Assembly: GCF_963378085.1 (NCBI RefSeq)
Contig: NZ_OY726395.1
Span: 2,542,001-2,606,000 of the forward strand
Reading direction: 5' to 3'
Source of the DNA: Mycolicibacterium sp. MU0050
GTDB taxonomy: Bacteria; Actinomycetota; Actinomycetes; Mycobacteriales; Mycobacteriaceae
Length of the DNA stretch: 64,000 nt
The number at the start of each line of letters is the position of its first letter. Position 1 is the stretch's first letter. Position numbers and translations under genes: made by a program. Below, piece by piece: positions 28,563 to 36,644 of the stretch. Below the pieces are notes generated by a model. The model did not search any database. It saw only the letters and a program-made list of their open reading frames with translations, and was not told the origin of the DNA.

Positions 28563-30238
28563 CGTCGCGGCTGACCGTCAGCCAGGTCGAGGGCTGGCGA
28601 CCGGAGGCCCTGCTCGGTGTCGCAGACGACTGGGACGGCCTGGCCCGACGGCTGCGGTCCGTGGCCGAGGAGTTGCGTCGGCTGGACCGTGGCATCTGGG
28701 CGGGCGGAGGCGCGGATCGCGGGTGGGCGGCCGCGGCCGGACTCGAATCCGAGGCGTCGAGGCGGGCGGCGACGCTGGCCGCGGCCGCGGCCCGGGCCCG
28801 CCGCGGGGCCACCGTGCTCGCCGCGGCCCAGTCCGACGTCCTCGCAGTGCTGGCGGTGATCCGCGGTGCCGGCCACCAGGTTGCCGACGACGGCGCCGTC
28901 ACCGGCGGCAGCGGCCCGACCGACGAACTGACCGCCCGGGTGCGCCATGGGCTGGCGTCGGTCGCCGCGGCGGACCGCGAGATCGCCGACCAGATCGCCC
29001 GCACGTTCGCCGCGTCGCCGCCCGCATCGGGCGCGGCGCCCGCGACGGTGCCGGCGGCCGCCGACGTCGTCGCCGGCTGGCCCACGATGAGCCAGGATCG
29101 CATCGCCGAGCAGATCCGGGCGATGAGCCCCGAAGAACGCCGAGGGTTGCTCGAGGCCGCACCCCGTGAGGTGGGCAACACCGACGGTGTGCCCTGGGAC
29201 CTGCGGTTCGCTGCCAACCGGCTCAACATCGCCGAAGCCATTGCCGCGCAGCGGGATATCCTCGCCCGGTCCGACGACGACAAGATCCGGGCCGCGCTGG
29301 CCGCCGGCTTCGGCCTGGGCACCGGGATCGGCGGCTGGGGCGGACGGGGCGGCGTCGAACGCGTGCGCGCGGCGGCGTTCCTCGACCCCGGCTGGCGCGC
29401 GGCGGCGATCGCCATGCACGACCGCGACCCGCAGCGCCGCATCGAGTTCTACCGCGGCCTGCTCGCCGACGTCGCCGACCCCACGGGGCGCTCCCCGCAG
29501 ACGCGGCCGCGGCAGATCCTCGCCTTCGACCCCGCCCGGTCCTCGCTGATCGAACTGCACGGCGATCTGCGCAGCGCGGGCAGCCTCGGAGTGCTGGTGC
29601 CGGGGACGAACACCACGGTCCTCGAGTCGGGGGCCAACGTGCGCACCGCACGACGCTTCGTGGCCGCCGGCCGCGGCGAGGTCGCGATGATCACCTACCT
29701 CGGAGGTCCCTTTCCCACCGGCCCGGACACCGTCGCCGGCCTGCTGCAGGCGACCGACCCGAGCTACGCACTGCAGATGGCGCCGCGGCTGGTGGCGTTC
29801 AGCGAGGATGTCGATCGTACGGTCGACGGGACCGGTCGCCAGATCCCGGTGACCTACCTGGGACATTCCTACGGCGGGTCGATCCTCGGCACTGCCGAAC
29901 GGTTGGGGCTCACCGCGGATCGGACGGTCTACGTGGCGGCGGCCGGTGCCGGTGTCGGCGTCTTCGACGAAAAGGACTGGAACAACCGCAATCCCGATGT
30001 GCAGCGGTATTCGATGACGGCGCCCGGCGACCCTATCGCCTGGGTGCAGGGCCTGCCGTACGGCCCGCACGGCGCCGACCCCGACGAGATGTCGGGCGTG
30101 TGGCGGCTCGACACCGGCCGGCGCCTCGACGGCTCGGTCATGTCGGGTCCGGACGCCCACAGCGACGTGGTCAACGAGCCCTCGGATGCCTGGCGCAACC
30201 TACTCGCCGTGATCACCGGCGAACCGCTTCGGCGGTGA
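28559..30238 (+). CDS. Alpha/beta hydrolase, DUF1023 family, with WXG-like helical N-domain (Rv2079-like)
   Basis: A 559-residue protein in two parts. Residues about 1-165 are long alanine-rich helices containing spaced tryptophans ([17 protein letters not shown]), like the helical domain found in type VII secretion effectors. After a linker, the C-terminal DUF1023 domain holds the nucleophile elbow YLGHSYGGS (Ser near residue 440), an acid likely in [11 protein letters not shown], and the histidine in GPDAHSDVV. Predicted to be a lipase/esterase acting at or beyond the envelope. No signal peptide is present; export, if any, would be by type VII secretion with the small upstream protein. Substrate unknown. 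Confidence 0.75.
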   Translation: MTSRLTVSQVEGWRPEALLGVADDWDGLARRLRSVAEELRRLDRGIWAGGGADRGWAAAAGLESEASRRAATLAAAAARARRGATVLAAAQSDVLAVLAVIRGAGHQVADDGAVTGGSGPTDELTARVRHGLASVAAADREIADQIARTFAASPPASGAAPATVPAAADVVAGWPTMSQDRIAEQIRAMSPEERRGLLEAAPREVGNTDGVPWDLRFAANRLNIAEAIAAQRDILARSDDDKIRAALAAGFGLGTGIGGWGGRGGVERVRAAAFLDPGWRAAAIAMHDRDPQRRIEFYRGLLADVADPTGRSPQTRPRQILAFDPARSSLIELHGDLRSAGSLGVLVPGTNTTVLESGANVRTARRFVAAGRGEVAMITYLGGPFPTGPDTVAGLLQATDPSYALQMAPRLVAFSEDVDRTVDGTGRQIPVTYLGHSYGGSILGTAERLGLTADRTVYVAAAGAGVGVFDEKDWNNRNPDVQRYSMTAPGDPIAWVQGLPYGPHGADPDEMSGVWRLDTGRRLDGSVMSGPDAHSDVVNEPSDAWRNLLAVITGEPLRR

Positions 30239-30245
30239 GACCCGA

Positions 30246-31259
30246 CTACACCAGTTCCAGCTCTTCGACGGCGGCCCGGCTGCGGGCCGGGTCGGAGCCC
30301 GGAACGTAGCTCGGCGAGGTGACCTCACCGACCACGCCGCCCGCGACCCGCCGCTGCGCCTGCCGGAATTCGGGCAGCGGACCCATGGCCAGGTGCAGGC
30401 CGTTGATGACCGTCCACACCGAGGCCTGCCGCAGCGCTCGCTCGATCGGATTGGGGCGCTTGTACATCACCATGGCCGCGGCCCAACTGGGCAGCGTGTC
30501 GCGGATGGCCCAGTCGATGAACTCCCCGCCGGGCGGACCCGGATACTTCGGATCGGCCAGATTCGGCCCGGTGGTGGCGGCGGTCCCGTAGGTGATCGCG
30601 AGCTTGGGCAGATAGGAGTGCAGACAGTCGAGGGTTTCGGCCTTGGTCTCGGGCAGATCGGTGCCGCCGAGCGCGTGACCGACCTTGACGAACTCGCGGT
30701 AGTAGCGATCGATCTTCTTGCCCCGCAACGGATTCGGGTGGTAATACTCGTGTGCGGTGGCGATCCCCCAGGCCACGGTCGCGTAGTTCCAGCGCAACCA
30801 CTCTGGGTCGTCGGCGTCGTAGGGCAGGCCGTCGGGGCGCACCCCCTTGACGGTGTGGTGCATGGCCCGCACGGTGTTGGCCAGCCGCTCGGCGGTCGCG
30901 GTGGAGCCGTAGGCGGTGCCGATGAAGAAGGACACCGAATGCGCCAATCGCACGGTGGCACCCTCCGGGTTGATGCGCAGGTCCAGCAGGTCACCGTCGG
31001 GACGTTCGACGATTCGGGAGTGGTCGACCCCCATCCAGAAGATGCTGGGGTCGAAGCGTTCGATGTAGGCCGCGCACTGCAGTCCGAACACCAACGCCGG
31101 CATGTGCGAGTGGACGTGCCAGACGGCGCTGCCGGGCCCGAACCAACCCGGATCGCCCTCCGGGCCGGCGAATTCGAGGCCGCGGAAGTACCGGCTCCGG
31201 ATCTCGTCGTCGTAGAACCCGGCGATCTTGGACTGCAGCACTTGATGCGGGAGTTGCAT
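30246..31259 (-). CDS. MpaB-type oxygenase (DUF2236 family)
   Basis: A 337-residue protein of the ER-bound oxygenase MpaB/latex-clearing-protein-like family (DUF2236), which are b-type heme oxygenases or related enzymes. Conserved parts are the RSRYFRGLEF and GSAVWHVHSHMP regions near the N-terminus, RLAHSVSFFIGTAYGST, and a central WNYATVAWGIATAHEYYHP helix with candidate heme-iron histidines. No membrane anchor is seen. The ATG at 31259 lies 6 nt from a TAGGGT hexamer. It is divergent from a tetR gene, with a 28-bp palindrome between them. The substrate is likely hydrophobic but unknown. Confidence 0.82.
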   Translation of the reverse strand: MQLPHQVLQSKIAGFYDDEIRSRYFRGLEFAGPEGDPGWFGPGSAVWHVHSHMPALVFGLQCAAYIERFDPSIFWMGVDHSRIVERPDGDLLDLRINPEGATVRLAHSVSFFIGTAYGSTATAERLANTVRAMHHTVKGVRPDGLPYDADDPEWLRWNYATVAWGIATAHEYYHPNPLRGKKIDRYYREFVKVGHALGGTDLPETKAETLDCLHSYLPKLAITYGTAATTGPNLADPKYPGPPGGEFIDWAIRDTLPSWAAAMVMYKRPNPIERALRQASVWTVINGLHLAMGPLPEFRQAQRRVAGGVVGEVTSPSYVPGSDPARSRAAVEELELV

Positions 31260-31265
31260 GGCGTC

Positions 31266-31271
31266 ACCCTA
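31266..31271 (-). promoter_or_regulatory. -10 hexamer (TAGGGT) for the mpaB-like gene
   Basis: TAGGGT on the minus strand ends 6 nt before the ATG at 31259; the operator palindrome begins 2 bp upstream of it. Confidence 0.5.
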
Positions 31272-31272
31272 C

Positions 31273-31300
31273 AAGTCTGGATACGGGTGTGTCCAGACTT
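31273..31300. promoter_or_regulatory. 28-bp palindromic operator between mpaB-like and tetR genes
   Basis: AAGTCTGGATAC, 4-bp spacer GGGT, then GTGTCCAGACTT: 12-bp arms with a single mismatch and a perfect outer 9 bp. It fills the space between the two divergent -10 hexamers and so covers both -35 regions. The obvious ligand is the TetR protein encoded at 31322, giving autoregulation and control of the oxygenase gene. Confidence 0.75.
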
Positions 31301-31309
31301 CGATGGCAC

Positions 31310-31315
31310 TAGGCT
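31310..31315 (+). promoter_or_regulatory. -10 hexamer (TAGGCT) for the tetR gene
   Basis: TAGGCT ends 6 nt before the GTG at 31322. Probable leaderless start. Confidence 0.5.
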
Positions 31316-31321
31316 GACCGC

Positions 31322-31924
31322 GTGTCCAGCCCCACCAGGTGGGCGGGTGTCCCGCTGACCGACCGCCGCATCGAGCGCCGCGCGCTGTTGATCGCGGCCG
31401 CGTTCGCGCTGTTCGGCGAGGGCGGTGAGGTGGCGGTGTCGGTGCGCTCGGTGTGCCGCGAGTCCGCGCTGAACACGCGCTATTTTTACGAGAGCTTCAC
31501 CGACACCGACGAACTGCTGGGTGCGGTCTACGACAAGGTCGCCGACGAGATGAACGAAGCGGTGGCCGCCGCCATCGACGCGGTCGACGGCACCGACGTC
31601 GACCGCATGCGCGCGGGCGTCCGGGCCGTGCTGGGCTTCAGCTCGGCCGACCCCCGCCGGGGGCGGGTGCTCTTCACCGAGGCGCGGGCCAACCCGGTGT
31701 TGACCGCGCGGCGCCAGATCGCCCAGGAGACCCTGCGACAGATGGTGCGCAGCCAGCGTGAGCATGCCCACCCGGGCGGCGACGACACCGCGACCCTGGT
31801 CGCGGCCGCCATGTTCACCGGAGCCATGGCGGAGCTGGCGCAACAGTGGCTCTCGGGCGGCCTCGGCGACGATCTGGACGCCGTGGTCGATCACGCCGTC
31901 CGATTTGTGCTGCTGACCTCCTGA
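31322..31924 (+). CDS. TetR-family transcriptional regulator
   Basis: A 200-residue repressor. The N-terminal helix-turn-helix is clear: RRALLIAAAFALFGEGGEVAVSVRSVCRESALNTRYFYESFTDTDELLGAVYD (about 20-72), where NTRYFYESF is the recognition helix. The C-terminal part is a helical ligand-binding and dimerisation domain. GTG start. The gene lies divergent from the mpaB-like oxygenase across a 28-bp palindrome that is its likely operator. The ligand is unknown, plausibly a hydrophobic compound or fatty acyl derivative handled by the oxygenase. The downstream cyclase has its own -10-like hexamer. Confidence 0.88.
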   Translation: MSSPTRWAGVPLTDRRIERRALLIAAAFALFGEGGEVAVSVRSVCRESALNTRYFYESFTDTDELLGAVYDKVADEMNEAVAAAIDAVDGTDVDRMRAGVRAVLGFSSADPRRGRVLFTEARANPVLTARRQIAQETLRQMVRSQREHAHPGGDDTATLVAAAMFTGAMAELAQQWLSGGLGDDLDAVVDHAVRFVLLTS

Positions 31925-31940
31925 GCCCGCGCATCGGCGC

Positions 31941-31946
31941 TACGCT
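31941..31946 (+). promoter_or_regulatory. -10 hexamer (TACGCT) for the cyclase gene
   Basis: TACGCT ends 6 nt before the GTG at 31953. Probable leaderless start. Confidence 0.4.
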
Positions 31947-31952
31947 GCGAAG

Positions 31953-33278
31953 GTGCCGAAAAGGCAGACCTCGCCGGCGTCGGTCCTGGCCAATGGCCGG
32001 GTGCCGCGGGAGAACCCGTGCGTGTCGGTGCGCAACGAACACTATGTCGACCGGGTGTCGCGCCAGATCCGTGTGCTCGAGGTCGCCGCGCTGATCGCGG
32101 CACTGGTCAGCGCCGCCTTCGGGATCTGGGGGCTGGTCGGCGGCTTCGGGTCCCAGCAGGTGGCGATCGTCAACCTGGTCTCGGCCGCGCTGTTCCTGGT
32201 CATCCCGCTGCTCGGCAAGTACTCGGATCTGCTGGCGGCGCTGTGTTTCATCGCCGTCGCCTACGCCTCGGTGTTCGTCCAGTGTTGGGCCATCGGCACC
32301 GGCTCGGGGCTGCAGTTCTACCTTCTGGTTGCCGCCTCCATCCTGGTGCTGGTGCTGGGTATCGAGCGCATTGCGTTGGCCGGGGCGCTGGCCGCGCTCG
32401 GGGTCGCCCTGGCCGTCGTGCTGGAACTCAACGTTCCCAACAGCACTGGCGTGCAACCGGATTGGGCCATGACGGTAGGCTTCGTCGCCTCGCTCGGCTC
32501 GGCGTCGCTGATGGCGGTGGCCACGGTGTGGTTCGCGTTGCGCGAGATCCGCCGCGCGGAGCTGGCCATGGAGTTGGAGTACCAGCGTTCCGAGACCCTG
32601 CTGGGCAACATCCTGCCGACCAGCATCGCCGAACGCCTCAAGGATCCCGACCACGAGATGATCGCGGACGCCTATGACGACGCGTCGATCCTGTTCGCCG
32701 ACATCGCCGGGTTCACCCGACGTGCCAGCGAGACGAAGCCGTGCGACCTGGTGAAGTTCCTCGACCGCCTCTACACGGAATTCGACCGGCTGGTGGATCG
32801 GCACGGTCTGGAGAAGATCAAGACCACCGGGGATTCCTACATGGTGGTCAGCGGGGTGCCCGAACCGCGTGCCGACCACCTGCAGGCGCTGGCGGCGCTG
32901 GCCCTGGACATGGCGACCGTGGTGCGCGAACTGCGTGACCCCGCGGGGCGCCCGGTGCCCATCCGGATCGGGTTGGCGGCCGGACCCGTGGTGGCCGGCG
33001 TGGTGGGCGAACGACGGTTCTTCTACGACGTGTGGGGAGACGCCGTCAACGTGGCCGCCCGGATGGAATCGACCGATCAGGAGGGCCGCATCCAGGTGCC
33101 CGACGCGGTCTATCAGCGCCTGCGCGACGATTTCGTCCTCGAGGAGCGCGGCGACGTCGACATCAAGGGCAAGGGCCTGATGCACACCTGGTACCTGCGG
33201 GGCCGCCGCGGGGGTCCGGACGGCGATCGACCCGCCCGGTCCGGGACCGGGCGGGTCGAGTCCTCACCTGCTCGTTAG
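31953..33278 (+). CDS. cya: Membrane-bound class III adenylate cyclase (Rv1625c type)
   Basis: A 441-residue protein with six predicted transmembrane helices (about 42-195), a short linker helix and one class III cyclase homology domain (about 215-418). All catalytic residues of the mammalian-type enzyme are present: metal-binding Asp250 (LFADIAGFT) and Asp294 (GDSYM), adenine-selecting Lys290 and Asp359 (FYDVWGD), and transition-state Arg370 (AARME). Active as a homodimer that mimics one mammalian cyclase chain pair. GTG start 28 bp after tetR. The end overlaps the convergent dps stop by 4 bp. Predicted to convert ATP to cAMP at the membrane. Confidence 0.94.
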   Translation: MPKRQTSPASVLANGRVPRENPCVSVRNEHYVDRVSRQIRVLEVAALIAALVSAAFGIWGLVGGFGSQQVAIVNLVSAALFLVIPLLGKYSDLLAALCFIAVAYASVFVQCWAIGTGSGLQFYLLVAASILVLVLGIERIALAGALAALGVALAVVLELNVPNSTGVQPDWAMTVGFVASLGSASLMAVATVWFALREIRRAELAMELEYQRSETLLGNILPTSIAERLKDPDHEMIADAYDDASILFADIAGFTRRASETKPCDLVKFLDRLYTEFDRLVDRHGLEKIKTTGDSYMVVSGVPEPRADHLQALAALALDMATVVRELRDPAGRPVPIRIGLAAGPVVAGVVGERRFFYDVWGDAVNVAARMESTDQEGRIQVPDAVYQRLRDDFVLEERGDVDIKGKGLMHTWYLRGRRGGPDGDRPARSGTGRVESSPAR

Positions 33279-33781
33279 ACCTTGCGGTTCTCCGACTTGA
33301 TCAGCCAGGCCAGCTTCTCGAGGCCCTCGATCTGCGCATGCAGGATGTCGGCGGTCGTGGGGTCCTCGGCGTCGATGGCGTCGTGCACGGAGCGCATGGT
33401 GTCCACGGCCGCCTGGATGGAGGTCGTGATCATGTCCACCACCTCGGCGGTGTTCTGCTCATGCGGCGGGAACGCCGGCAGGGAGGTGGTCGCGGCCACG
33501 GTGTCGGTGCGGCCGTCCGGCACCGCCCACAGCGCCCGCATCCGTTCGGCGACGGTGTCGCTGCCCTCGCGGGCGAAGTCCACCAGCTCGTCCAGCTGTA
33601 GGTGCAGGTCGCGGAAGTTGGTGCCGACGACGTTCCAGTGCGCCTGCTTGCCCTGCAGTTGCAGCTCGATCAGGTCGACGACGACGCGCTGCAGATTGTC
33701 GATGAATTTCTGCGACGGGGCGAATCCAACAATGTCGCCGGCGTCGCGTCGCTTGTTGCCAACGGTAGCTACCGCAGTCAT
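33275..33781 (-). CDS. dps: Dps-family DNA-binding ferritin (Dps2-like)
   Basis: A 168-residue ferritin-like protein that would assemble into a 12-mer, oxidise Fe(II) with peroxide and shield DNA. The intersubunit ferroxidase centre is visible as KQAHWNVVGTNF (His) and the DELVDFAREGSDTVAERM region (Asp/Glu). It matches M. smegmatis Dps2 more than Dps1, lacking the long lysine-rich C-tail. ATG 33781 is chosen over an upstream ATG because AGGGAGA lies just ahead of it. The 212-bp upstream gap is AT-rich by local standards and carries a SigF-like promoter and IdeR-box-like sequences. Confidence 0.93.
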   Translation of the reverse strand: MTAVATVGNKRRDAGDIVGFAPSQKFIDNLQRVVVDLIELQLQGKQAHWNVVGTNFRDLHLQLDELVDFAREGSDTVAERMRALWAVPDGRTDTVAATTSLPAFPPHEQNTAEVVDMITTSIQAAVDTMRSVHDAIDAEDPTTADILHAQIEGLEKLAWLIKSENRKV

Positions 33782-33917
33782 TTGATTTCTCCCTCTTTTC
33801 ATTTGCCGGTAAATTCAGGGGTGTTCAGAAGTCCCGGGCGAGCGAATAACGGATTCTGCCGTTCACTCATTCCACCTGCGCAATAACTCGCTGAAACACA
33901 TTCTCTGGGTACAACTG

Positions 33918-33943
33918 TTTACCGCTGGCAATGATTCCGAAAC
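33918..33943 (-). promoter_or_regulatory. Candidate SigF/SigB-type promoter of dps
   Basis: On the minus strand GTTT (33943-33940), 16 bp, then GGTAAA (33923-33918). This is one or two bases off the GTTT-N16-GGGTAT pattern. It would give a leader of about 130 nt before the dps ATG. Confidence 0.4.
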
Positions 33944-33963
33944 AATCTGTCACCTTCATCACG

Positions 33964-33982
33964 GTAGGTAAGGCAAGCCTTC
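33964..33982. promoter_or_regulatory. IdeR-box-like sequence upstream of dps
   Basis: GTAGGTAAGGCAAGCCTTC matches the IdeR consensus TTAGGTTAGGCTAACCTAA at 13 of 19 positions. A second, weaker copy (12 of 19) follows at 33984-34002, two helical turns away and overlapping the end of the preceding gene. Confidence 0.45.
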
Positions 33983-33993
33983 GTTAATTGAGG

Positions 33994-35922
33994 CTATTCT
34001 TTGGAGTCGATTTGTGTTTTCGCCATTGTTGACGCATTTTCCTCGCCATTCGCAGGCCCGCGGTCGACGGCCGCGAGGCTGCGCGCATAGTTGGCGCCCA
34101 TTCCCAACAACACCAGGCCCACGACGATGAACGCCGCGACCCGGAACATCCCGTCGAGCGTCCCGAGATCGAACAGGAACAGCTTGGCGGTGGCCGCCGC
34201 GGTCAACCCCAGCCCGCCCGCCAGTGGCACCGTGCGCGCATCCCCGCCGGGCCGCCGGCGGGCCAGGACGAAGAGCGCCGCGGCGGCCGCGATCCAGCAG
34301 ATGGTGGCAACCATGTGGCCGGCGAGGAACCCGCCGTCGCCGCCGAACAAGACGCCGGCGGTGACCGTGAACATCGTGACCGCGTACAGCGCCACCACGG
34401 CGGCGCCGGCCCAGACCAACCGGACGGTGTCGACGTCCAGGCGGGCGCCACGGGTCCACGTCCAGGCGATCACCAGCGCCGTGGCGACCAGCAGCACGCT
34501 GGAGACCAGCGTCGACACCGCGCCGGCGGCGCGGGGTTCGACGGCGGACAGCAACGTCTCGGGTGGGGCGAACGCGAGATACAGCATGGCGCCGATGGTC
34601 GCGAAACCCGCTGCGACCCAACGCGCTACGACGCTGCGCCGCCCGGCGACACCGACCACCAGCGAGAGCCCCAACAGCACCGGTCCCTCGACGTACCCCG
34701 CAAACGCCACCGTCACGGCGATCAGCGCGGCGACCGCCGACAGCGCCGAGAAGATTGCGGCCACGGCGCCGTCGACGCCCGGCAGCCTGCGCGGCCGCGC
34801 GACGATGGCCAGGAGGCCGGCCGCCAGCGCCGCGGCGATCACCGCGCCCAGCACGCGTGGCACCGCCGTGGCGGCCACCAGGGCGGGGAGCGTGCCGAAC
34901 ACGGTCAACAGCGCCATCGCGACCCGACGACTCGAGTGCGGCAGCAACAGCAGGGCGCCCACCACGGCCAGCAGCGCGGCGATCGCGCACGCGCCGCCCA
35001 ACAGCCACGGGTCCTCGCCAAAGCGGAGCGCACCGGCGACCGCGGCGATGAACAGCGCGAACAGCAGAGGCAGCGTGACCGCGGCGGTGCGCGCGGCGTG
35101 CATCCAGACCCAGTCCTTACCGATCTGCACCGGCAGCGTCGCGGCCGACAGCGCGATCATGAATCCGAGCAGCAGCAACGAGATCCCGTCGGCGACGACG
35201 GGCGCCAGGATGGTCAGCGGCACCAGCACCAGCAACCCGAGTTGCTGCGAATCCCAACGCCGGGCCAGGGTCAGGCCGGCTCCGGCGATCAGGGCCGCGA
35301 GCAGCAGTCCGGCGACGCCGGGCAGCCACTCGTAGATGGCGGTGACGGCGACGATGTCCATGTAGGCCGCCGCGATGCCGGTGGCGGCCAGCGCGACCGC
35401 GCCGACCTGCCCGCCCGGGCGCCGGTTCATCCGCATGCCCACCGCGGTCAGGCCCCCGGCCAGCACGGCGCCGGCGGCGACCCGCAGTTCCGGCCGCAGG
35501 ATCCCGGCTTGGGCCGCCAGCACCAGTAGCAGCACCACGCCGATCAACGTCACGGCGACCCCGGCGACGGCCAACAGCTTGCCTATCCAGCCCTGACCGT
35601 CGTCGGTGCCGAGTCGCGCGGACAACGTGGGCCGCGGCGCGACGGGCGGGAACGACGGTGGCGGTGGCGGCGGCAGCTGGACCGACGGCGGTGATGGCGG
35701 CGCCGGGACCGGGCGCGGCGGCGTGGCCACCGGGGCGGCCACCGGCCCCGGGTACGGGTAGGGGTGGGGCAACGGCGGTGGGGCCGGCGGGTTCATGGGG
35801 GCCGGCGGCGCGAGAGTTCGTTGCAGTTCGCTGAATTGCCCGGCCACCCGGGCCATCTGCTGCGACATCTGCTGGAATTCGTCGGACAACCGTTGCAGGG
35901 CAACCTGATGCGGTGCGGTCAT
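33994..35922 (-). CDS. DUF2339 multi-spanning membrane protein
   Basis: A 642-residue protein. An N-terminal helix rich in Gln (LQRLSDEFQQMSQQMARVAGQF, about 8-30) is followed by a proline-rich linker to about 85, then by well over a dozen closely packed hydrophobic segments to the C-terminus. This is the DUF2339 layout; no function is established. The open frame extends upstream into the response-regulator gene, but MTAPHQV is the credible start because homology-like order begins there and it leaves a 53-bp gap after that gene. Last member of the importer/kinase/two-component run, so perhaps the effector or a sensor accessory. Confidence 0.82.
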   Translation of the reverse strand: MTAPHQVALQRLSDEFQQMSQQMARVAGQFSELQRTLAPPAPMNPPAPPPLPHPYPYPGPVAAPVATPPRPVPAPPSPPSVQLPPPPPPSFPPVAPRPTLSARLGTDDGQGWIGKLLAVAGVAVTLIGVVLLLVLAAQAGILRPELRVAAGAVLAGGLTAVGMRMNRRPGGQVGAVALAATGIAAAYMDIVAVTAIYEWLPGVAGLLLAALIAGAGLTLARRWDSQQLGLLVLVPLTILAPVVADGISLLLLGFMIALSAATLPVQIGKDWVWMHAARTAAVTLPLLFALFIAAVAGALRFGEDPWLLGGACAIAALLAVVGALLLLPHSSRRVAMALLTVFGTLPALVAATAVPRVLGAVIAAALAAGLLAIVARPRRLPGVDGAVAAIFSALSAVAALIAVTVAFAGYVEGPVLLGLSLVVGVAGRRSVVARWVAAGFATIGAMLYLAFAPPETLLSAVEPRAAGAVSTLVSSVLLVATALVIAWTWTRGARLDVDTVRLVWAGAAVVALYAVTMFTVTAGVLFGGDGGFLAGHMVATICWIAAAAALFVLARRRPGGDARTVPLAGGLGLTAAATAKLFLFDLGTLDGMFRVAAFIVVGLVLLGMGANYARSLAAVDRGPANGEENASTMAKTQIDSKE

Positions 35923-35975
35923 GAAGTCATCGTCGCCGCGGCCGGGCCGCGGGGCATGAGTAGGACTACCCGACT

Positions 35976-36644
35976 TCAGGGATTCTCGTCCAGGCCGTGC
36001 TCGATGGCGTAGCGGGTCAACTCCACCCGGTTGGCCACCTGCAGCTTGCGGAAGGTCGCCTGCACATGGTTTTCCACGGTGCGGTGGCTCACCGAGAGCT
36101 TGGCGGCGATCTGCTTGGCGGTCAGACCCTTCGCGACGTAGCGCAGCACCTCGGTCTCCCGCTCGGTCAGCGTGGGCCCGCTCGGCGCGGATGCGGAGCC
36201 GCGGGCGATGCGCCGGTACTCCCCCAGCACCAGTCCCGCCAGGCCGGGGGTGAATACGGCTCGGCCCTGCGCGGTTTCGGCCACCGCGGCGCTCAGCTCG
36301 GCCTTGGAGGCGCTTTTCACCAGGTAGCCGGTGGCGCCCGCCTTCACCGCCTGCAGCACGTCGTCGCGCTCGCCGGAGGCCGACAGCACCAGCACCCGGC
36401 TCGCCGGTGACACCTCGAGCACCCCGACCGTGGCGGCGGCGCCGTCGCCGTCGCACAGCTGCATGTCCATCAGCACCACGTCCGGGCGCACCACGGCGGC
36501 CCGCCGACGCGCCGCGGCGACCCCGTCCGCGGTCGCCACCACGTCGAAACCCTCGTCGGCGAGATCGCGGGCCACCGCGTCGCGCCAGATCGGGTGGTCG
36601 TCGACCACCATCACGGTGATGGCGGCGGGGGTGTCGTCAGCCAC
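35976..36644 (-). CDS. NarL/LuxR-family response regulator
   Basis: A 222-residue DNA-binding response regulator. The receiver domain (about 8-125) has acidic Asp15/Asp16, the phospho-acceptor Asp60 (VVLMDMQL), the Ser in LSASGE and the lysine in YLVKSAS. The LuxR helix-turn-helix (about 158-217) reads LTERETEVLRYVAKGLTAKQIA then VSHRTVENHV. The start overlaps the histidine kinase stop by 8 bp, so the pair is coupled and surely cognate. It may be of the MacR type found with MacS-like kinases. Confidence 0.92.
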   Translation of the reverse strand: MADDTPAAITVMVVDDHPIWRDAVARDLADEGFDVVATADGVAAARRRAAVVRPDVVLMDMQLCDGDGAAATVGVLEVSPASRVLVLSASGERDDVLQAVKAGATGYLVKSASKAELSAAVAETAQGRAVFTPGLAGLVLGEYRRIARGSASAPSGPTLTERETEVLRYVAKGLTAKQIAAKLSVSHRTVENHVQATFRKLQVANRVELTRYAIEHGLDENP

